A DNA stretch of 64,000 bases, from NCBI GenBank assembly GCA_014621425.1, contig JAANBB010000006.1, forward strand, positions 124,001 through 188,000, written 5' to 3'. Every line of letters begins with the position of its first letter. Position 1 is the stretch's first letter. This DNA is from Cylindrodendrum hubeiense (lineage: Eukaryota; Ascomycota; Sordariomycetes; Hypocreales; Nectriaceae). The notes beneath the pieces were generated by a model. The model saw nothing but the letters and a program-made list of their open reading frames with translations, was not told the origin of the DNA and ran no database searches. Of the stretch, positions 45,401-58,859 are shown piece by piece. Made by a program: the position numbers and the translations under genes.

Positions 45401-47053
45401 ATGGCTTCCATCTATGATTCCCTCGTTCACCAAAAGGTCAACGTATACAGACCGGGAGAAGTAGAATACGAGCGATCCGTCGCAGCTTCAAACCTTGTTT
45501 ATCGGTTCTCAAGACCAAGCTACGTTGTCCAGCCTGCGCATGCCTCCGAAGTGCAAATAATCGTCCAGGAAGCCCAAGCCGAAGGGTTGAGACTCACCAT
45601 CAAGGGTGGCGGCCACTCCTATGCGGGATTTTCCACTGCCAACGATGGGATTCTATTGGATCTCGTCAAGATGAACGATGTCCACCTTGACATAGCCAAG
45701 GAAACCGTCACGATGCAGGGCGGTGCGCAGTGGGGCCACGTTTACAAGCGACTGGTAAACGGCCAGCATGATGGCTATGTCGTCAACGGTGGACGGTGTC
45801 CCACTGTAGGAATCAGTGGTTTCACGCTTGGAGGTGGTCTTGGGCCCTTCACCAGAAGTTTCGGTATGGGGTGCGATACGGTGGAATCGGCAACCATTGT
45901 CAACGCAAAGGGAGAACTGGTTACTGCCACGAGCTTTCAACACAAAGACCTTTTCTGGGCCCTTCGTGGGGCCGGTGGTGGCAACTTTGGCATCCTTGTC
46001 AAGATGAAAATGAAGGTCAAGAAGCTGCACGACAGCAAGGTGGTCGCTGGGCGATACACATGGTACCCCAAGCTATCTGATTCCAAGAAACCCGATCCCG
46101 AAGTAGCCAGGACGTTGATGACCAATTTCATGGTCGCGATGCAAGACTTCTACAAAGCTCAGTGGTCCAACGAAATGACTATTGACAGCAGCTGGCTGTG
46201 CGAGCTTGAGAAAACCGACGCCGAGACACCGATTGGAGTTCGGTTCCTCGTCTACTACAACGGCACCGAACCAAAATTTCAAGAGGAAATCAAGAAAAAG
46301 TCTGGAGCAACCTTTCCATCCGAGGACCTTATGGAGCGATCAATCGAAGAACCATCTACTCTTTTCCTCCACGAGACACTTGTGGCACAGTGGTCGGAAG
46401 AGATTCAAAAATCCTTCCCCGCCAACAAGACGTTCAACTTCTACACTTCCTTTTGCTTCGATGAACGCGCAGATTTCAATTCCATAACCAAGATCATCAG
46501 AGACAAGATGCTTGATTTCAGAACAAAATTCAAGGGCGAAAAGGGTCTCTTGCAAGTCACATGGATCCACTCTGGCGGAGAGGCCGAAAATGTGCCTTCT
46601 GACCAAACCGCGGTGTACTGGCGTGGCGCTCGGTTCCATACATATATAATGATCCAGTGGGAGGAGAAATTTCTGGGCAAGAGGATGATGGGTTTCCTAA
46701 AGGAGTTTGAAGAAATTTTGAGGCCAGAGTCCATTGAGGGTGTGGCCAAGTACATCAACTTTGCGGATGCGCGCTTGCACGAGCCCACCGAGGAGGGGCT
46801 CCCTCTGCCTGGAAAGTCATACTTTGGCAAAAATATTACAAAGCTGCAAAAGGTCAAGGCGGATGTGGACAAGCACGATTTCTTCCGCTGGAGCCAGAGC
46901 ATCCAGCCAGAGCCGCGCAAGCGGAAGGCCGATGAAGTGAAGTTGATTGATTTGGTGGCGGGACAGCAATGGGTCGATCTTGGCAAGGACGTGACGCGTC
47001 TCACAACCGAGGGTACTGGAGGAGTATTCGCCTTGACTGATCTCGGCTTTTGA
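45401..47053 (+). CDS. FAD-linked oxidase, berberine-bridge-enzyme type
   Basis: Intronless, 550 aa from ATG at 45401. The N-terminal half is the PCMH-type FAD domain. GGGHSYAG holds His72 and GGRCPTVGISGFTLGGGLG holds Cys133, the two attachment residues for bicovalent FAD. LFWALRGAGGGNFGI follows, and the C-terminal berberine/BBE region ends with YINFADARLHEPTEEG and YFGKNITKLQKVKADVDKHD. The usual NYxN of BBE enzymes appears only loosely as YFGKN. No signal peptide is seen, so it differs from the secreted sugar oxidases of this family and more resembles intracellular enzymes of alkaloid or polyketide pathways. It uses O2 and makes H2O2; the substrate is unknown. Confidence 0.92.
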   Translation: MASIYDSLVHQKVNVYRPGEVEYERSVAASNLVYRFSRPSYVVQPAHASEVQIIVQEAQAEGLRLTIKGGGHSYAGFSTANDGILLDLVKMNDVHLDIAKETVTMQGGAQWGHVYKRLVNGQHDGYVVNGGRCPTVGISGFTLGGGLGPFTRSFGMGCDTVESATIVNAKGELVTATSFQHKDLFWALRGAGGGNFGILVKMKMKVKKLHDSKVVAGRYTWYPKLSDSKKPDPEVARTLMTNFMVAMQDFYKAQWSNEMTIDSSWLCELEKTDAETPIGVRFLVYYNGTEPKFQEEIKKKSGATFPSEDLMERSIEEPSTLFLHETLVAQWSEEIQKSFPANKTFNFYTSFCFDERADFNSITKIIRDKMLDFRTKFKGEKGLLQVTWIHSGGEAENVPSDQTAVYWRGARFHTYIMIQWEEKFLGKRMMGFLKEFEEILRPESIEGVAKYINFADARLHEPTEEGLPLPGKSYFGKNITKLQKVKADVDKHDFFRWSQSIQPEPRKRKADEVKLIDLVAGQQWVDLGKDVTRLTTEGTGGVFALTDLGF

Positions 47054-47384
47054 AAAAGATATGAGCGGAGGACTTGAGTAGAGATGGTTATTTACGACGG
47101 GAGCATACCGGTGGTTTGACATTATATTTAGGAGATTAGCCTCACCTCAGTTTGTTTTTCCAAACGCATTGACTTATGTTGCACTGGATATCAATTCGTC
47201 ACGTACTTGCTCGTGCTACCGGAGTCAATTGCCTATTCCTGAGCCAGCTGGTGGTCATGTAGATTCAATCGACTTGATTGGCGGAACCAATGTTTTTCCT
47301 GGACGCGCTAAGCACGTTGTGAAGTTGCGGTCAGTTGCGCCGGGTGCCGGCTCATTACCCGTAGCTAACTGCCAGCGATCATCC

Positions 47385-49549
<2,165 letters not shown>

Positions 49550-50139
49550 GGGCGATTATTCAATAGTGATGTGTAATGGCATGATGAAGTATTATTCTCT
49601 AGATAGTGATGGCGGTAAAGAAGAGATGTGCTATTCGTAGTAACAGCTATTGGTAGCAGCAAGTCATTCTTACCGTGGTCACTTTCGGGTGGCACTAGTG
49701 CATTGAGCGGCCAGGTCACAACATCTGTCAGTCGCTTTAATGTGGAATGAGAGCGATCACCATTCTTTCCATGGCAATTCAAGTCATGTCAGTTATGACA
49801 TAAAGGCTAAGATGATTGATGCCGTCTTTCGTAGGTTTTTGGCAGGAGTACGGTCAGACTTGGTATCCAGACGATTAATAACATTGCCACGCTGAGATGT
49901 CGAGTTTCCGATGAAGGCAGAATGTAGCAGCGGGTCAGACATGTCATATTTTCATGCATGTAACTATATATTGGCCTGTAAACAAGACCGTGATGGGATG
50001 TATGAGACCCAGGTACCCCGAACAATTAGACCTAACTGACTAACGACCTGTGACTCCAAAATATTACTTCAAAATCTCCCGCTTAATTTGTTTCGAAGAC
50101 ACTATCTGCGGTACTTCTCCTCTATCCTCTATGATTCTC
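49550..50139. other. 3' flank of helicase pseudogene, nothing recognised
   Basis: About 0.6 kb with normal base composition and only short frames. Confidence 0.4.
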
Positions 50140-50740
50140 AGTTATTCGGGAAGTATATACTAAGGCAGCGCTTTTAAAAGATCACTTCTGATGCGATCTA
50201 AGGTAATAGTATTATAAGATATAGAATTCTTTTCTATGTATATAAGGGCACCACACATCTGGCCTACCTTACCACTGGGAATAGTAATAATATATACCTA
50301 AGAGGGAATATAGGAGCTCTTTTAAAGCCTCTTATATTTATATTATGGAGATCCGAAAGTTAGAATATTAAGTAACTAAAAGTATTTATTAGTGAGGCTT
50401 AAATAAAGAGAGTTAGTTAATAAATCAAGTATATAAAGCTTATAATTATCAGTTAATTACCTATTAAATATAAGTTATACTTATCTTTAATATCATATAA
50501 CTTTATAGTAAATTAGCTCTTAATTAAAGGTTTAATAGGTTTTATAGTATTAATTTATTTTAGCATACCTTCCTTCTACTATAATAAACCTAATTGAGGC
50601 TTCTTATAGGGGCAAGCCCTAAGTTTATCTAATAAGAGGGAATCCTAGCTTCGGGCCAATATATATAGGATCTCCGTTAAAGGGCTAAGTATTGAACTTC
50701 AGGTTAGTTAAATAGTTATATATTTGTAAGGGTTGGGGCG
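50140..50740. other. AT-rich block, probable RIP-decayed repeat
   Basis: About 600 bp strongly enriched in A, T and TpA steps, with stops in all frames (for example TTATATTTATATTATGGAG near 50332). The sharp change in composition against both flanks suggests a repeat mutated by RIP. No source copy is in the window. Confidence 0.55.
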
Positions 50741-51727
50741 GTATGCCCAACCTTGCAATAGAAAGTCCCAGCCGTTAGGCCAAAAATATCAAACAATTTC
50801 AGTAAGCCAGCGTTACTCAACCGTACCGCACAATGGATTATAAGGTTAGGGCCTCGCGGCAGCCTGTGCGGCGAGCCAGCGGCTCCAGAGCCTTCAACCC
50901 CTTACATATTTCACACGCTGAGAAACTAATCCAATTTTCGATACAGAACTTATTTGAAACATTCCGCCGCTGAAGCTTCACTGCGCTGAGCATAGACTCA
51001 AACCATATACCTTCCAAAAAGTGCAAATAGTTACAATGCCGCCGGAGTGACCGATATGAACGGTGCCGCGGCTATCCTTACTGCTCCACGGCCTAAACTA
51101 CCTACAAGGTATTTGGATGCGCTTAGTGCGTCTTAACGCAGCACTGACCATAAAGGTCTAGTCCCCAAAGGTGCATTCTTTGACGCAAGTAAGCCAGGTA
51201 CGTTCCGACCCTCCATTGTCCAAACTCGAAAGCAGGGCGAAAATTGAGTCAAGTGAAGTTATCAGCGCAGAGGCACTCGCGTACAATTATACACGCTTGA
51301 GAGATAGACTGCTAAGTTCCTACTCAATTATTATCTCAGCATCATGGTCCTTCACGTAACCTATATTCTGGATCACAATCACATGGTGTTAGTGGAAATA
51401 TGGAATTGGACAAGCTAGCCCCACAGCTAGGGCCTGAAGCGCAAAGGAGGCCCCGACCACTACATCTAAATAGGGATATTCGCTAGCGTCCCTAGAAAAT
51501 TGACACCGATCCGTTGAGGAAGAAAGGAGCCCCCCAATTGACTGGGTTTGCCCCGTGGCACATGGAGTCTACTGCCCTTACAGCTGCTTTTGCAATGAGT
51601 TTAATTTTTTTAGAACAATCTATATTTAAGCTTATTTCAACAGCATGTATGCTCTACATTATCATTGTACTGAAATGGTAGAGAAAATAAAAATCCCATA
51701 TAAGCCTCAAAGTCATCAGTGTTCGTC
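50741..51727. other. intergenic, nothing recognised
   Basis: About 1 kb between the AT-rich block and the 3' end of the methyltransferase gene. Short frames only. Confidence 0.4.
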
Positions 51728-52624
51728 TTATTGCGTCTTGCGCGCCTCAATAGTTCCTCCAGGCTTCGTTGCAGTAACGGCAACATAGCGCCAGCGACCA
51801 TGCCCTCGGTATGACTCAACCCCGGCCACCGTATTAATGAAGAAGCGCTCGAGGTGGAGGAATGTGACGATCAACCAAGGGACGTAGGCGACCAAGTAGA
51901 AGAGCCTTGTCATGGGCTTGATGTTCTCTGAGTAGTCATGGACAACTACGTTGGTGAAGCCTGCCTCTTCAAGCATGTCCTTAAAGACGCCAGGATGTGA
52001 GACTGCATTGGTAGGCATGGCGGCAAAGTCGTTAATCTTGCGCATCGAGTCCGCCATTTCCTCAGGCGAGTCGGAGATAAACTCGTGGTCGTATTCGAAG
52101 AGCGCGATGCGACCACCTGGACGAAGAATTCGGTGAAAACCCGCGACAACTGCCTTGGGGTCTGTGGCGTGTACGAAGGTCTCCATGGTGTAAATACCGT
52201 CGAATGACTGGCCAGCTAGGGACTCCAAGTGATGATAATCTATCTTGCGCACGCTGACCTGGCCCTCGGGCAGGCGGGCGCGGGCAAAGTTGCGCTTCGC
52301 TTTGGCAATATGGTGGTCGATGATATCAATTCCTTGTACGCGGTATTTGAATGCCTCTGCGAGGTGCAGTGCGACATGGCCTACACCACAGCCTGCGTCA
52401 AGAACGTTGGCGCCGGCGGGCAAGTCCAGCAATGATGCCAGCTTGTCCTCCATGCGCCGGAGCGAGCGGCCGATTGGGAAGGGCCAGTATGTATCATGTT
52501 CGTAGTAGCCGAAGTGGCGCGTGCCCCCTAGAAGCAGTTTGTATCCGATTCTCGACTCGAGGGACGTATAGTAGGTCTGGAGTTTTGGGTTGTCGTTGAT
52601 CAACGGCTCCGAGCCGGTCGCCAT
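51728..52624 (-). CDS. SAM-dependent methyltransferase, class I
   Basis: Intronless, 298 aa. Motif I is NVLDAGCGVGHVALHLAEAF with the acidic post-motif RVQGIDIID. Motif II/III regions are FDGIYTMETFVHATDP and FHRILRPGGRIALFEYDHE. The N-terminus YYTSLESRIGYKLLLGGTRH and FGYYEHDTYWPFPIG, together with the C-terminal hydrophobic part (RLFYLVAYVPWLIVTFLHLE), resembles the sterol/tocopherol C-methyltransferase-like group found in fungal secondary metabolism. The C-terminal stretch suggests membrane contact or a lipophilic substrate. It stands alone between an AT-rich region and a membrane-protein gene. Confidence 0.88.
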   Translation of the reverse strand: MATGSEPLINDNPKLQTYYTSLESRIGYKLLLGGTRHFGYYEHDTYWPFPIGRSLRRMEDKLASLLDLPAGANVLDAGCGVGHVALHLAEAFKYRVQGIDIIDHHIAKAKRNFARARLPEGQVSVRKIDYHHLESLAGQSFDGIYTMETFVHATDPKAVVAGFHRILRPGGRIALFEYDHEFISDSPEEMADSMRKINDFAAMPTNAVSHPGVFKDMLEEAGFTNVVVHDYSENIKPMTRLFYLVAYVPWLIVTFLHLERFFINTVAGVESYRGHGRWRYVAVTATKPGGTIEARKTQ

Positions 52625-53461
52625 GGTGGGCGTTGGAGGTGGGGGGTCGATGGAGCGGGTCGGGCCGGAGGCGATGGAGCGATTGCTGTAGCAGCTGCAG
52701 GTCAGCTGAAGATGGGCAACGAGCCTAGAGGACGAGAGGAATCGGAGAGGATTATGGATGGAGAAAAGGAGATCCTCTCTCCCAGAAGTTGAGATGAGAG
52801 CGGGAGCTACGACGCAGACATGCGGGTCTTACGTCCCGCCGCTACGGGAGTAACCGCACGGGTGATGGGAAGACCAACCCCGTGAAACCCAGCCACCCAA
52901 CGTCCCGTTCTAGGCGCTGACCCCTGCTTGAGGGTGGGGGCTTTTCTGTTAGTGATGTGAAAACGAAGCCGGTTGGTGGGCTACCCCGGTGGGCGGGACT
53001 AGCCAGGACACCATCAGAAGCCACTTGGTATCGAGGCTGGACTAAGCACACGACGGATCATGGCCCTTTGGCCTCGAACCAACCGGCATCAGCTTCCTCT
53101 GACCGCTGTGGGACGGGCAAGGAGCCTAGATTGCATCGTTTCATGCCGTTGCACCTGTATCTTGACCTCGATCTAAGATGCGTCAGGTTACCCTAGGCGC
53201 TGTGGAACAGGGAGGCTGGACTGGACCGATTGCCAGGCTGCATCTGCATGCATGTTGGTCCAGCCAAAACTGCAATGCCGGAGGTAACAAGCGAGAAAAG
53301 GAGGGATGGAAAGTGGCGTATTTCTGGGCATTCTTCTACATAGATTGATCCCCTGTGGACTTGATTGCCCGTCCATGTGAGAACCACGGACGGACACCTC
53401 TCGAGGCTTCAACAGCTTCTTCCCGCCTTCCTGATTCAACCTCGTTTTTTCTGCGCCAAGT
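52625..53461. other. intergenic between divergent genes, nothing recognised
   Basis: About 0.84 kb between the methyltransferase start (minus) and the 53.46-kb membrane-protein start (plus). It contains G-rich stretches near 52640-52680; no site family was identified. Confidence 0.45.
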
Positions 53462-55124
53462 ATGAGCGTCAACGCTTCAAACCAGGACCAGTTAGTTGGA
53501 TGGCAGTCGATGAGCAACGATCGGGGGTCCTTGGACGTCCTGTGGTCTTGCTTGGTCACCCTACTGCTGTGCTGTTGGGTTTCCACCTACCCCAACGCGG
53601 GCTCTCCCTCTGACAAATGGTACCATCCGTTTCTCGACAAATTCAACCTTGCCATCATCGCGTTTTTGGGCCCTGACTTTTTATTCGGCATTGCACTGGG
53701 GCAATTTGCAAGCGCTAGGGAGAGCGTCAAGGTTGGTCTTTATTGCCCTCGCGATCGAGTCCAGTCCAGCGCGTACAGTGACTGACATCCGTATCCTTTT
53801 CACGCTGAGTAGGCATTCCAAAGAGACAACCACCTTACTAAAGGCTTCAAATGGAAGCTCATCCATGCCTTTTTTGTCGACATGGGCTGCCTCCACATCA
53901 CCGCTCCCGACTACTTGTTGAGCGACAGCCGAAGCTTTCCACTCAATGCCGAGCAGTTCCACTATCTCGTTAAACACAACCACATCGACTTTCCAAATGT
54001 TGAAAGGTGGGAGATCCAAGATAGAAACTCTGTCGACACACTATCACGGTTAGTCTCACCGAGGCCCATGCTGTCGTTTACCCCGCGGCTCACACACAGC
54101 ATATAGTATCATCACTGTATTCCAGGCCTTGTGGTTTACCATCAAGGAACTGTCCCGGGTTGAGAAAGGTTATCCGATTACGACCTTGGAACTGACAACT
54201 CTGTCCTTTTGCTTCATTACGTTCATGATCTCAATCCTTTGGTATCACAAGCCTTCGATCACGAAACCACAGATTATCGAGACCAAGGATGGTAGGACTA
54301 TTCAACAAATTCGTGAATGCGCAAAGCGAACAGTGAGTTTCACTGGATACAATTTGTATGATGATGCATGTGCTGACGAGCAATGTTGATAGACACACCC
54401 CGGTCTTCCAAACACGTATTATCGGACACCTCTAGAGTTCATCAGCCGGAGGCGCTTTGGCATTGATGCCCACTGGAATTACTACGTTCTCCTAGCACAT
54501 AAAATCCGCCTCAACTTTGTCTCCCGGCCTATCACAGCGAACCCTTGGGATCGAGTCCCCTCAGACATGTGGATTTGCCCAGGGCCTTGGTATGCGCCAT
54601 TTGCAGCGTTAGTCTTGGTCGCATTTAGTGTCATGTTCCTCTTCGCCTGGAATTTTACCTTCCCGACTGAGACCGAGAAACTGATGTGGAGGATTTGCAG
54701 TGCTTATCACACAGCGTTTAGCATCTACGGTGGCATCTATTATGCCATCGAGATGTTTAGACTGAACCGAAAGACGAAACCGTCAATTGAACTGAGGTCA
54801 ACTCTTGGTAATACGAGAAATGATATTAGCGACTCGCAAGATGCTGAATCTCAGCAAAATACCCCAGAGCAAAGGACTCCGAACCGTCGGCGACTTTCAC
54901 TATTTCTCCAACGCACGAGGGCGTGGAGGAATCTGTCAGAGAATAACGACCCACACATGGAAGTCCCATTACGAATCATTGTGCCAACCACAATTACCTG
55001 CTTCATTTATGTTTCCTGTCGTGTATACATCTATCTGGAAGATTTGATAACGCTTCGAGCGCAGCCAGCTCAAGTGTATCTTACAATAAATAAGTTTGTA
55101 CCATTTCTTCCCGGTGGCATCTGA
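53462..55124 (+). CDS. multi-pass membrane protein of unknown function
   Basis: Four exons (53462-53731, 53813-54048, 54107-54332, 54393-55124) join in phase to 487 aa. Helices include LWSCLVTLLLCCWVSTYP, FNLAIIAFLGPDFLFGIALG, TLSFCFITFMISILWYHKP, and a cluster near the C-terminus (FAALVLVAFSVMFLFAWNF, AYHTAFSIYGGIYYAIEMF, PTTITCFIYVSCRVYIYLED). A hydrophilic segment after the first helices contains KGFKWKLIHAFFVDMG, which I recall from a large family of unnamed fungal integral membrane proteins often next to heterokaryon or nutrient genes. The second intron uses the acceptor at 54106, which restores RIITVFQALWFTIKEL. No function is known to me. Confidence 0.8.
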
Positions 55125-55963
55125 TACCTTTATCTTAGCATGGGTTTGAAAAATAACTGGAGGTTAATACGATCTCCTGCTGTACGATGGACAGGGTTTA
55201 CTGGAAGCGAGAGAATTTAACAACCTCCTCAAAGGGAGTGTGTTGTGACTTTGTGCGCACGTATGTTATTCCTGGAATAGCTATGAAGTTATAAAGGCTG
55301 ATATTAAATACACTGCCCCCGGTATAGGTATAGCTAGCCTATTGATATCCTAGTCTTAGTTAGAGGGGGTGTGAGATTGAGATAAAACCCCTCATAGAAA
55401 AGAGGGGCTCGAGGCCCTCAAGGATCAATAACATCATCATCATTGACTCCACACTCTATCGAGCACTAAGACCATTTGATCGAATGTGCCGCATACGATC
55501 CAACATTGTACTGAGATGGGCGCGAAAGCTCACCGGGCAAAACCAACCACACCCACCAGCCGCAAATTACTAGCTTTAGGGTAGCGGAATTGATCTCGAC
55601 CAAAATCCAAGTAATAGAACCATAACCATACCTCAATAACGCAAGTAATTAACAATCCGAATGCGTAGAGTATGTGATTATAAAGTAAGAATAGAAATCA
55701 TCAAGAAATGGGGAAAAACTGTTGAGAATTTAAAGAAGATGCTGTCAAGACTGAAAAGTCAAATTGGGGGTTTTTTTTGGGCGTAAGTGCTTATCTCCCT
55801 TGAAAGAAAGTCCGGCCATGCCTTACATATCCCTATTAGCTCCTGAGCTCACGTGTCATCCTTGCCCAAGGGCTGTCCCCACCCGACACAGTACATGGCA
55901 TTCCCGCTTGCTCTTTAACTTCCTTTCCCTTTCAATCCTCAACTTGTAGTATTCGCTCACATC
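55125..55963. other. promoter region of the double-zinc-cluster regulator
   Basis: About 0.84 kb. Most shows nothing. Near its end, 55812-55892 is similar to 63637-63719 and includes CTCACGTG, an E-box-like core, about 110 bp upstream of the regulator start. Confidence 0.45.
55812..55892. repeat. about 80-bp segment shared with 63637-63719
   Basis: Common blocks in the same order are CCGGC, GCCTTA(C/A)ATATCCCT, AGCTCACGT and CCGACACAGTA. It lies in the promoter of the double-zinc-cluster regulator. Confidence 0.6.
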
Positions 55964-57715
55964 ATGGGCCGTAAACCGACAGCCTGCCAAACATGCGCAT
56001 CTATTAAAAGCCGATGCTCCAAAGAAGTGCCTTGTGCTCGCTGCAACAGACTTCAGCTGCCATGTAGTCTGAATCAAGGCCCAACGGCACTTGGACCTGC
56101 TGTTGTGAGCGACAAAAGCAATGTTTCGGAAAATTCCCTCGAAGTCCAACACAACGGTAGCCGCAGCTACAGGACGCGGCACTTCAAGTCATTTACAGGA
56201 TGCTCAAATTGTCGCGGCCGAAGAAAAAAGTGCGATGAAAGAAGACCGGTTTGCGGAGATTGCAATCGGCTGGACTTACTCTGTGTCTACAGTGTGGAAC
56301 GAGGTCTGCCGCCAGCAACACCACCATCGCTGACGCCAACGGTGGAGTCCCTTGAGAGCGCTGAACACAATGAAGAAATGACACCTTTCTTCGACTGGTT
56401 GGCTGTCATAGACGAGGAGAACCTTGGCGAGACGTCAAATAACTCGTTGAATCTCGCTCACAGCAGCGCAATGGAAGTTCTCCCCGATGCTAGGGCCAGC
56501 GACGCGACGCCTCCAGGCGAAGGAGTTACTATGCCGACGACGGCCCTAAGCAATCTCGCAGGCATTGACCCCGTAGTGCTGGAGACTTGGACGATTGGCG
56601 AGAGACACTTGTTGAACCACTTTCTTCAATCTGTTGCCCGCTCCATGGCCATGGTGGATGATGCGGACAATCCGTTTCTCAGTGTGATTGTTCCCATGGC
56701 ATTTGAGAACGACGCGGTGAGAAATGCCCTTGTCGCTCTATCAGCAACTCATATTTCCAAGGTGTATCCGGAATTTGAGAGAAACCATCTCCTTCACCGA
56801 AGCAGGGCGTTGCAGGACCTAAAGACGCAGCTAGACAACACCAAGACCACCTGCTGGGCTTTGGCAGCCACATTGCTGCTCTGCTTATCAGAGGTATGTG
56901 GGCTATGAACACTACATGTCTCCAAATATTAATTGCTCTAGGTCTGTGAAGGAGAATCCAGAAAGTGGTTGCTGTACCTCCATGGTGCTGCTGCCCTTCT
57001 CACACACGACAGTCCTGGCATGCAACAGTCGCCAAATAACTTTCTGATTGACCTGTACAATTACCTCTGCATCGTTGGGTCAGTTACATCGGGGGATACC
57101 CCTCGCCCGTTGGGGAAACAATTTGGGCTGTCAAAAACAGATCACAGGGGCGTCCACCCTTTGTTTGGTATCGCCCCGACCTTGTACGAATGCCTCGCGC
57201 GCACCAATAGACTCGAAAAGCGCAAAGGAATGGACGCAAACCCAGAGACGATCCGTATCGAGGCCGAGGCAATCGATCTGGCACTGCAGAGTTGGAGCCC
57301 TCCGGATACTAATGTTTTGGTTGGGCCAGAACCAAGGGCCGCTGCCTTTGCTGTACAATGGGCCGTGATGATTCGTCTACGCCAAGTGACAGAGCCGAAA
57401 TTAAATACCGCAAGCCCTCGAATACAGGGTCCAGTGGATAATATATTATCTGCACTTTCGCTGATACGCCCGGGCTCTTCTACTGAGTCCCATCTGCTGT
57501 TCCCCATATTCATGGCTTCTGTTGGTAGCATCACCAAAGCCAGTCGACTAACGTTGGAGTACCGGATACACATTGCAGAGAGGACAATGGGATTCGGGAC
57601 AGTTACAAGAGCTCATCAAGTTCTGGATGAACTTTGGCGGCGGGCTAACCGAGGACAAAGCGATACATGGCGAGAGCTGGTTTGCAGCATAAGTCCGGGA
57701 TTGATGCTGTTTTAG
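55964..57715 (+). CDS. transcription factor with two tandem Zn2Cys6 clusters
   Basis: Exon 1 (55964-56893) and exon 2 (56942-57715) join in phase to 567 aa. The first cluster has Cys at 8, 11, 18, 24, 27 and 34 (ACQTCASIKSRCSKEVPC); the second at 80, 83, 90, 97, 100 and 107 (GCSNCRGRRKKCDERRPVC). The second is the canonical type with a basic RGRRKK loop and the first has a weaker basic loop. From about residue 200 the fungal transcription factor 2-type domain follows (HLLNHFLQSVARSMA, NDAVRNALVALSATHISKVY). Two clusters in one protein are uncommon. Its stop is 75 bp from that of the convergent PhyH-like gene, and transporters follow, so local pathway control is plausible. Confidence 0.9.
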
Positions 57716-57790
57716 CCTCGGAGAGGAAACCAGGTCTTGCTTCAATTTATAATTTATTCAGATCTCAAGATATCCATACACACGACATAA

Positions 57791-58859
57791 TCAGTAAGAC
57801 ATCGCGCCAGCAAGCTTCAGAAGCTTGTCGGTCATTTCTGGCAGCTCAAGAGGCTGGTCCCTATCCCGGGGGTCCCGGCTGCCATCTTCCAGGTATGTCT
57901 CTGTAGCACGAGCGATGATATTGTCATGTGGCCAATGTGTTGTGCCACCGTACTTCTCAAATACCTGCCTTTTCAAGGCCAGCTGTTCATCGCTTGCGAG
58001 CTTTGCCGGCGTATAAGCCGAATAGATGACCGTTCTAATTTGGTCGCTTCTTTCTGTCGGCTCAGAGCCGTAGTGAATGGTTCGGCTATCCCACACAATA
58101 AGATCGCCAACATCGGCGCAAATCTTGCGGGGTTGAATACCCCGCTGCGTAAACCAACCCAGCTGTTCCTTTGAGAAGAGATATCGATCCAGTGGATCCC
58201 ATGATGACTTCTCCGTCTGAGTGTCAAAGAATTCATCATTAAGCGTATGGCTTCCTGGATAGACCACCAGTCCACCGTCTTCTGGCCCAGAAGGAGAGAG
58301 GTTCAGAATTCCTTGGACGCAGTGCAGTCCTCTCCTCAGAGGGCTCTGATCGATATGCTCCCATGATCCTTTTCTTGGCACATCCTTCCTGTTAGGGAAC
58401 GTGACATTCAGACTATCAAAGCTGGCGAGTAGCTCATCCGTGCCCCAGATCTGGGCAAATGCGTCGAGGACGCCGGGCTCCATTCGGGCATCCCACATGA
58501 ACTTCTCATGCGCAACGCCGTAAGAATGAAAGGTGTTGATCTTGCTCTGCACTGGTAGGTTCTGTTTGATCCAGGTGGAAGGGTTGTCGAAATGAAGATC
58601 GGTACCAAAGGATTTAAGCCAGTCATACGCCTTTTGCTGGTAGGCGATAGCACGATCACGGGGAATAGCGCCTTTGATGACCGCCACCCCATTCTTTTCA
58701 AGGTCTGCCCGCCAATCACCGGCTTCCGACCTAAAGGTATTGGGTATTAGTTCTTGATCATGCAGCAAGAGGCATGGTTACCACCTACTTCATCATAGTC
58801 TTGGTCGGAGCTGGCATAATCCTGGGAGATGACTCGACGGAGATAGCGATGGGAGCCAT
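57791..58859 (-). CDS. PhyH-type Fe(II)/2-oxoglutarate dioxygenase
   Basis: Exon 1 (58859-58789, MAPIAISVESSPRIM) and exon 2 (58730-57791) join in phase over a 58-nt intron to 336 aa. The join gives TMMKSEAGDWRADLEKNGVA, the usual family start, and is preferred to a start inside the intron. Iron ligands are in SWEHIDQSP (H-x-D) and TIHYGSEPT; the 2-oxoglutarate arginine is probably in SDQIRTVIYSAYTP. GGLVVYPGSH is the expected strand before it. Such enzymes hydroxylate lipophilic or secondary-metabolite substrates. It faces the double-zinc-cluster regulator tail to tail, with sugar-type and monocarboxylate-type transporters on the other side. Confidence 0.9.
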
